Positions 58,213-64,000 of a stretch of DNA of 64,000 nt are shown here, piece after piece. The translations under genes were made by a program, and so were the position numbers. This stretch comes from CAWDZK01 sp963726615 (lineage in GTDB: Bacteria > Actinomycetota > Actinomycetes > JACCUZ01): assembly GCA_963726615.1 (NCBI GenBank), contig CAVSCX010000006.1, positions 310,001-374,000 of the forward strand, read 5' to 3'. How positions within the stretch are numbered: the first letter of the stretch is position 1; each line of letters opens with the position of its first letter. Under the pieces are notes generated by a model, which did no database searches, was not told the DNA's origin, and worked only from the letters and a program-made list of their open reading frames with translations.

Positions 58213-59096
58213 CCGGGGGAGGCCCGCGGGTCCTGAGCTACTGGCGCGACCCGTGGCGACGGCCGCGCGTGCTGCAGGCGGTCACCGTCGGCTACCTCGT
58301 GTGGTCGCTGGTCCCGGTGCTGATCGCGGTGATCTTCTCGTTCAACTCCGGCCGGTCGCGCACGGTGTGGCAGGGCTTCTCCTTCCGCTGGTACTGGGGC
58401 GACGAGGAGCGCTCGGTCTGGCACGACCCGTCGCTGCACACGGCCCTCACCCACACGCTGCTCCTGGGTGTCCTGGTCACCGCCATCACCATCCCGCTCG
58501 GGGTCGCTTTCGCGCTGGGCGTCGACCGGTGGCGTGGCCGGCTCCCGGAGGGCGCGAACCTGGTCATGCTGCTGTCGTTCGTCATCCCCGAGACGCTGCT
58601 CGCCGTCGCCCTGCTGTTCCTCGTGACCCAGCTGGTGACACCGCTCGCGCTCGGGACCTCGGCCCAGGTCGCCGGGCTGGTGACGTTCCAGCTGTCCTAC
58701 CCGGTCGTGATCGTCCGCGCGCGGCTGCTGACCATCGGCAAGCAGTACGAGCAGGCGGCGATCGACCTGGGCGCATCGCCGATGACCGCCGTGCGCCGGG
58801 TCCTGCTCCCGATGCTGACGCCGGCGATCTTCGCCAGCGCCGTCCTCGTCTTCGCCGACGTCATCGACGACTTCGTCATCGTCCGCTACCTCTCCGGAGA
58901 CTCGTCGACCGAACCCACGTCGGTGAAGATCTACAACACCGCACGGGCCGCGCCGACGCCGGCGCTGAACGCCCTGGCCAGCCTGATGCTGCTCGCGTCG
59001 CTCCTCGCCGTGGTCGCCGGGCTGCTGGCCTACCGATGGCTCAGCCGCGGGGAGAAGGACGTCTCCAGCCTGGACAGCTTCGCGGGAGGACTGTGA
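58209..59096 (+). CDS. ABC transporter permease (second importer, PotC type)
   Basis: The 295-residue permease has six spans and an EAA-type loop EQAAIDLGASPMTAVRRVLLPMLTPAIFA. SLVPVLIAVIFSFNSGRS and VLVFADVIDDFVIVRYLSGDSS are typical PotC segments. GTG overlaps the first permease by 4 bp. Its stop shares a base with the ATG of the aldehyde dehydrogenase gene. Confidence 0.9.
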   Translation: MTGGGPRVLSYWRDPWRRPRVLQAVTVGYLVWSLVPVLIAVIFSFNSGRSRTVWQGFSFRWYWGDEERSVWHDPSLHTALTHTLLLGVLVTAITIPLGVAFALGVDRWRGRLPEGANLVMLLSFVIPETLLAVALLFLVTQLVTPLALGTSAQVAGLVTFQLSYPVVIVRARLLTIGKQYEQAAIDLGASPMTAVRRVLLPMLTPAIFASAVLVFADVIDDFVIVRYLSGDSSTEPTSVKIYNTARAAPTPALNALASLMLLASLLAVVAGLLAYRWLSRGEKDVSSLDSFAGGL

Positions 59097-60523
59097 TGGT
59101 CGTGCAACGGTTCGGCAACGTCGTCGGTGGAGTCACGGGTCGGCCGGCCTCGGGACACCACCTCGCTTCGGTGGACCCGGTCACCGAGCAGCCGTGGGCG
59201 GAGGCGCCCGACTCGGACGCCACCGACGTCGACGCCGCGGTCGCAGCAGCTGCAGCAGCGTTCCACCAGTGGAGGCGCACCCTCCCGCGGGAACGGGCCG
59301 ACCTGCTCCTGGCTGCAGCCGCGGTCCTCGCCGACGCCGCGGACGAGCTCGCCGACCTCGAGGTCCGCGACACCGGCAAGCCGCGGCGGGTCGTTGTCGA
59401 GGAGGAGATCCCGCCGACACTGGACCAGCTGCGCTTCTTCGCCGGGGCGGCCAGGCTGCTGGAGGGCAGAGCCGTCGGCGAGTACGAGGAGGGCGTGACC
59501 TCGGGCGTCCGGCGCGAGCCGGTCGGGGTCTGCGCCGGCATCACGCCGTGGAACTACCCCTTCATGATGGCCGTGTGGAAGTGGGCGCCGGCTGTCGCGG
59601 CGGGCAACACCGTCGTGCTCAAGCCCTCCGAGCTCACACCCGCCTCCACCGTGCGGATGGCCGAGCTGCTCGCCGGTGTGCTGCCGGCCGGCGTCCTCAA
59701 CGTGGTCTGCGGTGGCCCGGACACCGGAGCGGCCATGGCCGCCCACCCGGGCGTCGCCCAGGTGTCGCTGACGGGGAGCGTGCGCGCAGGCACGGCGGTG
59801 GCGGTCGCCGCGGCCGGCCGGCTGGCACGCACCCACCTCGAGCTCGGTGGCAACGCCCCTGCCGTCGTGCTCGCCGATGCCGACCTCGCCGAGGCCGCCG
59901 CCGGGATCGCCGCCGGCGCCTACCTCAACGCGGGACAGGACTGCACCGCTGCCTCGCGGGTCCTGGTGGCGCGCGGCGCAGCCGCCGAGCTTGTCGAGCA
60001 CCTGCGCACCGCGGCCGAGGCCACCACGGTGGGGGGCCCGGAGCGTCCGGACGCCGTGCACGGCCCCCTGGTCAGCGCCGCAGCGCTGGCCCGGGTCGAG
60101 GGGCTGCTGGACCGGCTGCCGTCGCGGGCCGCCGTCGTCGTCGGGGGCAAGCGGCTGCCCCGGCCCGGCTGGTTCCTGCCCGCGACCGTGGTGGTCGGGG
60201 TGGAGCAGGACGACGAGATCGTGCAGGCCGAGGTGTTCGGCCCGGTCGTGACCGTGCAGGTCTTCGACGACGTGGACGAGGCCGTCCGGCTGGCCAACGG
60301 CGTCCCGTACGGGCTCACCGCCAGTGTCTGGACCCGCGACCACGGGGCGGCGATGCGCCTCCTGCGCGACCTCGACTTCGGTGCCGTGTCGGTGAACACC
60401 CACGCCCCGATGGCGGCAGAGATGCCGCACGGTGGCTTCGGCCTCTCCGGCTACGGCAAGGACCTGGGCCTCTACGGGCTGGAGGACTACACCAGGCTCA
60501 AGCACGTCGCCCACGCCTGGTAG
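59096..60523 (+). CDS. aldehyde dehydrogenase of the TetR-regulated island
   Basis: The 475-residue enzyme has TPWNYPFMMAVWKWAPAVAAGNTVVLKPSE, general-base Glu in LELGGNAPAVV and the nucleophile in NAGQDCTAASR. It belongs to the gamma-aminobutyraldehyde/betaine-aldehyde group and is close to the 27869 protein over its whole length, including the C-terminal MPHGGFGLSGYGKDLGLYGLEDYTRLKHV. Coupled to the second importer, it probably oxidises the aldehyde produced by the oxidase or aminotransferase of this island. Confidence 0.87.
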   Translation: MVVQRFGNVVGGVTGRPASGHHLASVDPVTEQPWAEAPDSDATDVDAAVAAAAAAFHQWRRTLPRERADLLLAAAAVLADAADELADLEVRDTGKPRRVVVEEEIPPTLDQLRFFAGAARLLEGRAVGEYEEGVTSGVRREPVGVCAGITPWNYPFMMAVWKWAPAVAAGNTVVLKPSELTPASTVRMAELLAGVLPAGVLNVVCGGPDTGAAMAAHPGVAQVSLTGSVRAGTAVAVAAAGRLARTHLELGGNAPAVVLADADLAEAAAGIAAGAYLNAGQDCTAASRVLVARGAAAELVEHLRTAAEATTVGGPERPDAVHGPLVSAAALARVEGLLDRLPSRAAVVVGGKRLPRPGWFLPATVVVGVEQDDEIVQAEVFGPVVTVQVFDDVDEAVRLANGVPYGLTASVWTRDHGAAMRLLRDLDFGAVSVNTHAPMAAEMPHGGFGLSGYGKDLGLYGLEDYTRLKHVAHAW

Positions 60524-60554
60524 CAGGGGGCTGGACGGCGCACACCCCTCCTCC

Positions 60555-60576
60555 TATCCTGACTGTGTGGTCAGTC
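60555..60576 (+). promoter_or_regulatory. leaderless promoter and TetR-type operator, site 4
   Basis: TATCCT (60555-60560) is a good -10, with CTGGAC (60531-60536) 18 bases upstream as -35. The predicted start of transcription, six to seven bases downstream, coincides with the GTG start codon at 60567, so the message would be leaderless. Overlapping it, GACTGTGTGGTCAGTC (60561-60576) matches GACTGA-N4-TCAGTC with one mismatch in the left arm. It is the weakest of the four operators. Confidence 0.5.
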
Positions 60577-61748
60577 AGCAGTTCCTGCGGTCCCCCATCG
60601 ACCCGGCCCGGCTGGCACCGGCCCTCGAGCCGCTCGGCCGGAGCCGGATGCTGCCGCGCGAGGCCTACGTCGACCCGGCGGTGCTGGCGTGGGAACGCCG
60701 GACCTTCTTCGCCGGCTGGGTCTGCGTGGGCCGGTCGGCCGACGTGGCCGAGGTCGGCAGCCAGCGCGCCGTGGCCGCCGGCAGCGCCGGCGTGCTGCTG
60801 ACCCGGGCCGAGGACGGCGTGCTGCGCGCGTTCGCCAACACCTGCCGGCACCGCGGCCACGAGCTGCTGCCCTGCGGGTCCGAGGCCCGCAAGCGGGGCA
60901 TCGTGTGCCCGTACCACGCGTGGTCCTACCGGCTGGACGGCTCGCTGCTCGGGGCTCCCAGCTTCCGCGACGTGGCGGGCTTCGACCCGGACGAGTTCGG
61001 CCTGCTCGCCCTGCCGTGCCACGAGTGGCACGGATGGGTGTTCGTGGACGAGTCCGGCCTGGCCGGCGACTTCGCCGAGCACGTCGGGGCGCTGGAGGGC
61101 ATCGTCGCGCCCTACGCCCCGGCCGACCTTCGCGTCCTCGCGACCCACGAGTACGAGATCGCGGCCAACTGGAAGATCCTCGTCGAGAACTACCAGGAGT
61201 GCTACCACTGCTCGATGATCCATCCCGAGCTGTGCCAGGTGAGCCCGCCGGAGAGCGGCGCGAACCTCGACCTGCCCGGCGACTGGGTGGGCGGCTGGAT
61301 GTCACTGCGTGACGACGCGGAGACCATGTCGCTGGACGGCCGGTCCGCCGGCGTCTTGATCGAGGGCCTGGCCGAGACGGAGCGCCGCACCGTCATGTAC
61401 GTCGCGCTGTTCCCGAACCTCTTGGTCAGCCTGCACCCCGACTACGTGATGACGCACCGTCTGACGCCACGGGCGGCCGACCGCACGCACGTCGAGTGCG
61501 CCTGGCTGTTCCCCGCGTCAGCCGCCGACCGTGACGGCTTCGACCCGGCGTACGCCGTGGACTTCTGGGACCTCACGAACCGGCAGGACTGGTCGGCCTG
61601 CGAGGCGGTCCAGCGCGGGCTGGCCAGCGAGCACGCGGTGCCCGGGCCGCTGGCGCCGGAGGAGGACGGCGTCCAGCACTTCGTCGCCCGCGTCGCCCGC
61701 GGCTACCTGGGCGCCGGCGCGGCGACGACGCTCTCGCCCATCCGCTAG
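60567..61748 (+). CDS. Rieske-type oxygenase alpha subunit (choline/betaine monooxygenase-like)
   Basis: The 393-residue protein has a Rieske domain with CRHRGH (Cys93, His95) and CPYHAW (Cys114, His117), and a mononuclear iron site in ENYQECYHCSMIHPELC (His214 and His219 by rough count) with an Asp in FWDLTNRQDW. It resembles the GbcA/choline monooxygenase/carnitine oxygenase branch that hydroxylates N-methyl groups, releasing formaldehyde. The matching reductase is not in the window. GTG 60567 is taken as start; the frame upstream belongs to another gene. It is convergent with gabT. Confidence 0.84.
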   Translation: MVSQQFLRSPIDPARLAPALEPLGRSRMLPREAYVDPAVLAWERRTFFAGWVCVGRSADVAEVGSQRAVAAGSAGVLLTRAEDGVLRAFANTCRHRGHELLPCGSEARKRGIVCPYHAWSYRLDGSLLGAPSFRDVAGFDPDEFGLLALPCHEWHGWVFVDESGLAGDFAEHVGALEGIVAPYAPADLRVLATHEYEIAANWKILVENYQECYHCSMIHPELCQVSPPESGANLDLPGDWVGGWMSLRDDAETMSLDGRSAGVLIEGLAETERRTVMYVALFPNLLVSLHPDYVMTHRLTPRAADRTHVECAWLFPASAADRDGFDPAYAVDFWDLTNRQDWSACEAVQRGLASEHAVPGPLAPEEDGVQHFVARVARGYLGAGAATTLSPIR

Positions 61749-61751
61749 GCG

Positions 61752-61791
61752 CGGCCGCCCGATCCGGTGGCCCGACCCCGGATCACGGCCG
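61752..61791. terminator. bidirectional hairpin terminator between convergent genes
   Basis: CGGCCG (61752-61757) and GATCCGG (61761-61767) pair with CCGGATC (61778-61784) and CGGCCG (61786-61791), leaving CCC and A bulged and a ten-base loop. It lies four bases after the Rieske gene stop and about 100 before the end of gabT, so it can serve both strands. Confidence 0.6.
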
Positions 61792-61890
61792 CCCCTCCTC
61801 GCCGTGAGCCGCCGCCCCGGGCGACCGCGCCTGCGACGAGGACGGCGCCGACGGGCTCCCGGTTCGCCGGCGTCGGCGGAGGCGCGCGGC

Positions 61891-63234
61891 TCAGCAGACG
61901 GACGCGAACGCCTTCTCGAGGATCCCGAGCCCCTCCTCCAGCAGCGGCTCGGGCATCACCAGGGGCGGCAGGAACCGTAGGACGTTGCCGTAGGTGCCGC
62001 AGGTGAGGACCACCAGCCCGTCCGCGTGGCAGGCCTTCGCGACCGCCGCCGCGGTCGCGGGGTCCGGGGTGCGGCTGCCTGCCTCGGTCAGCTCGACCGC
62101 GACCATCGCGCCCCGGCCGCGGACGTCGCCGATGACACCGTACGTCGAGGCGAGCTCGTCGAGCCGGCTGGTCATCACCTCACCGATCCGCCGCGCAGCG
62201 CCGCACAGGTCCAGGGACTCCATCGTCTCGATGCTGCCGAGCGCTGCCGCGCACGCGACCGGGTTGCCGCCGTACGTGCCGCCGAGCCCGCCGACGTGCG
62301 GCGCGTCCATGATCCCGGCCCGCCCGGTGACTGCCGCGAGCGGCAGCCCGCCGGCGATGCCCTTGGCGGTGGTGACCAGGTCGGGCACCACGCCCTCGTG
62401 GTCGCAGGCGAACCAGTCGCCGGTGCGCGCGAACCCGGACTGGATCTCGTCGGCGACGAACACCGCGCCGTTCCCGGTGCACCAGGCGGCGACCGCCGGC
62501 AGGAAGCCTGGGGCGGGGACGACGAAGCCGCCCTCGCCCTGCACGGGCTCGATGAGCACGCAGGCCACCTCGTCGGCGCCGACCTGCTTCTCGACCAGGT
62601 CGAGCGCGCGAGCGGCGGCCTGCTCACCGGTCATGCCGTCGGGGTCGCGGAACGGGTAGGACATCGGGACCCGGTACACCTCGGGTGCGAACGGCCCGAA
62701 CGAGTGCTTGTAGGGCATGTTCTTGGAGGTCAGCGCCATCGTGAGGTTGGTCCGGCCGTGGTAGCCGTGGTCGAACACGACGACCGCCTGCCGTCGGGTG
62801 TGCGCCCGGGCGATCTTCACCGCGTTCTCGACCGCCTCGGCACCGGAGTTGAACAGCGCCGAGCGCTTCTCGTGGTCACCGGGGGTGAGGCGGTGCAGGG
62901 CCTCGCAGACCTCCAGGTAGCCGGTGTACGGCGTGACCATGAAGCAGGTGTGGGTGAAGCGGGCCACCTGCTCCTGGACCCGGCGCACCACGGCGTCGGC
63001 GCTGTTGCCGACGCCGGTGACGGCGATGCCGGAGCCGAAGTCGATCAGCGAGTTGCCGTCGACGTCGACGAGGACGCCGCCACCGGCACTCTCGACGAAC
63101 ACCGGCAGCGTGGTCCCGATGCCGCGCGCGACCAGCCCGGCCCGCCGGGCGAACAGGTCGGTCGAGCGCGGACCGGGGATCTCGGTGACGAGCCGGCGTT
63201 CCTGCGGAAGGCTGGGACCTCCGGAAACAGTCAT
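61891..63234 (-). CDS. gabT: 4-aminobutyrate aminotransferase
   Basis: The 447-residue PLP enzyme transfers the amino group of GABA to 2-oxoglutarate, giving succinate semialdehyde. It has VLVDVDGNSLIDFGSGIAVTGVGN, ALFNSGAEAVENAVKIARAHT, VVVFDHGYHGRTNLTMALTSK, FVADEIQSGFARTGDWFAC and the Schiff-base lysine in LVTTAKGIAGGLPLAAVTG. These match actinobacterial GabT closely. ATG 63234. It connects the polyamine island to central metabolism and faces an aldehyde dehydrogenase gene. Confidence 0.9.
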   Translation of the reverse strand: MTVSGGPSLPQERRLVTEIPGPRSTDLFARRAGLVARGIGTTLPVFVESAGGGVLVDVDGNSLIDFGSGIAVTGVGNSADAVVRRVQEQVARFTHTCFMVTPYTGYLEVCEALHRLTPGDHEKRSALFNSGAEAVENAVKIARAHTRRQAVVVFDHGYHGRTNLTMALTSKNMPYKHSFGPFAPEVYRVPMSYPFRDPDGMTGEQAAARALDLVEKQVGADEVACVLIEPVQGEGGFVVPAPGFLPAVAAWCTGNGAVFVADEIQSGFARTGDWFACDHEGVVPDLVTTAKGIAGGLPLAAVTGRAGIMDAPHVGGLGGTYGGNPVACAAALGSIETMESLDLCGAARRIGEVMTSRLDELASTYGVIGDVRGRGAMVAVELTEAGSRTPDPATAAAVAKACHADGLVVLTCGTYGNVLRFLPPLVMPEPLLEEGLGILEKAFASVC

Positions 63235-63306
63235 GGACCGCAGGGTACTGTGACGTCCTCGTGTGCGACAGTGCTTCTGAACGACGAAATCCGTAGGAGT
63301 AGCGGG

Positions 63307-64000
63307 ATGGCTGACGTCTGGACCGGCTGGGTGGGGGGCGCCCGGCTGCCCGCCGCCGAAGGTGACCGGCTCGTCGTCCGGCACCCGCACGACGGGGCAC
63401 CGGTCGCGCAGGTCGCCTGGGCCAGTGCCGCCCAGGTCGAGCAGGCGGTGGCAGGGGCCGATGCCGGCCGCCACGCGGTCGGCTCGGCACCGGCACACGT
63501 GCGCGCGGACGCCCTCGGCCACGTGTCTGCCCGGCTCTCCGAACGGGCCGAGGAGGTGGCCCGGCTGATCGTCGCGGAGTCCGGCAAGCCTGTCGTCTGG
63601 GCCCGCGCCGAGGTGGCCCGCGCGGTGTCGACGTTCCGCTGGGGAGCCGAGGAGGCCCGCCGTTTCGGCGGCGAGCTGCAGCGCCTGGACACCGAGCCGG
63701 CGGCGCAGGGCCGTGTCGGTCTGGTGCGCCGGTTCGCCCGCGGCCCGGTGCTCGGCATCTCGCCGTTCAACTTCCCGCTCAACCTGGTGGCCCACAAGCT
63801 GGCACCGGCGGTCGCCGTCGGGGCGCCGATCGTGCTCAAGCCCGCCCCCAAGACACCGCTGTCGGCGCTGCTGCTGGGCGAGCTGTTCGCCGAGACCGGC
63901 CTGCACCCCGCCGCCGTCTCCGTCGTGGTGGTGCCGGACGCCGCTGCCCCCGGCCTGGTGGCCGACCCGCGGCTGCCCGTCGTCTCGTTCACCGGGTCCG
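63307..64000 (+). CDS. aldehyde dehydrogenase (5' part, runs off the window)
   Basis: The frame opens at ATG 63307 after AGGAG and continues to the right edge, giving about 231 residues. The N-terminal half of an aldehyde dehydrogenase is clear: MADVWTGWVGGARLP, LIVAESGKPVVWARAEVARAVSTFRWGAEEARR, and the cofactor block ISPFNFPLNLVAHKLAPAVAVGAPIVLKPAPKTPLSALLL, then VVSFTGS. The style is nearer to lactaldehyde/phosphonoacetaldehyde-type enzymes than to classic GabD. Opposite gabT, it may oxidise succinate semialdehyde; the catalytic Cys lies beyond the window. Confidence 0.82.
   Translation, partial: MADVWTGWVGGARLPAAEGDRLVVRHPHDGAPVAQVAWASAAQVEQAVAGADAGRHAVGSAPAHVRADALGHVSARLSERAEEVARLIVAESGKPVVWARAEVARAVSTFRWGAEEARRFGGELQRLDTEPAAQGRVGLVRRFARGPVLGISPFNFPLNLVAHKLAPAVAVGAPIVLKPAPKTPLSALLLGELFAETGLHPAAVSVVVVPDAAAPGLVADPRLPVVSFTGS

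Noticed and set aside
1..64000. tRNA and rRNA genes, insertion sequences
   Set aside because: I looked for T-loop (GGTTCGA-type) and acceptor patterns, rRNA-like stretches and transposase motifs and found none that hold together.

Overview
The window is very GC-rich, uses many GTG starts and has genes packed with 1-4 bp overlaps. It carries actinobacterial hallmarks: the rpsP-khpA-rimM-trmD-rplS order, a WhiG/FliA-type sigma factor beside xerC, a mycothiol-dependent formaldehyde dehydrogenase, a DUF222/HNH (13E12-type) gene with a GAAC-N4-GTTC LexA box, and Tat-type lipoproteins. It is a mycothiol-producing actinomycete. The style fits Geodermatophilales, Frankiales or Sporichthyales relatives, but sequence reading alone does not fix the genus.

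Region 1 (1-10.2 kb, + strand) is the conserved ribosome and RNA-maturation block: the S16 C-terminus, KhpA, RimM, TrmD, L19, two tandem signal peptidases, RNase HII and DUF2469. It continues into YraN, ComM/YifB, DprA, XerC and the sigma factor. Region 2 (10.3-19.0 kb) holds a class V aminotransferase, a cupin and a secreted M23-like protein on the - strand, then rpsB-tsf-pyrH-frr-cdsA-rlmN and a small protein with four DivIVA-like repeats. Region 3 (19.0-23.7 kb) is mixed: an acyl-CoA synthetase, a Rieske/DUF6529 membrane redox pair with a possible 26-residue membrane peptide, a PPOX-class protein, a low-molecular-weight phosphatase and a PhnB-like protein.

Region 4 (23.8-42.7 kb) is a polyamine island. 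An Lrp/AsnC regulator heads a - strand operon (class III aminotransferase, PPOX protein, FAD oxidase) and faces a + strand run of two aldehyde dehydrogenases, an amidohydrolase, a complete PotDABC-type importer, a second FAD oxidase, agmatinase, a saccharopine-dehydrogenase-family enzyme, mycothiol-dependent formaldehyde dehydrogenase and a metallo-beta-lactamase hydrolase. The logical flow is uptake, agmatine to putrescine, oxidation or transamination to the aminoaldehyde, then GABA. A GAWTYCGTGG half-site occurs in both aldehyde dehydrogenase promoter regions.

Region 5 (42.7-45.7 kb) looks acquired or fast-evolving: an SOS-controlled DUF222/HNH gene, a structured non-coding stretch and a membrane-anchored metzincin-like protein.

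Region 6 (45.9-61.8 kb) is the most interesting part. It is a second catabolic island with an acyl-CoA dehydrogenase, FAD oxidase, cupin, NDP-forming acyl-CoA ligase, PYROXD2-like flavoprotein, TetR regulator, second polyamine-type ABC importer, class III aminotransferase, aldehyde dehydrogenase and Rieske oxygenase. A 16-bp palindrome, GACTGA-N4-TCAGTC, lies in all three divergent promoter regions and, with one mismatch, over the start of the Rieske gene, so nearly the whole island appears to be one TetR-controlled regulon. Its substrate is not known to me; an N-alkylated amine or betaine-like compound is a reasonable guess. The window ends with GABA transaminase and the start of another aldehyde dehydrogenase, which would carry GABA towards succinate. 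I saw no rRNA, tRNA, CRISPR array or insertion sequence.
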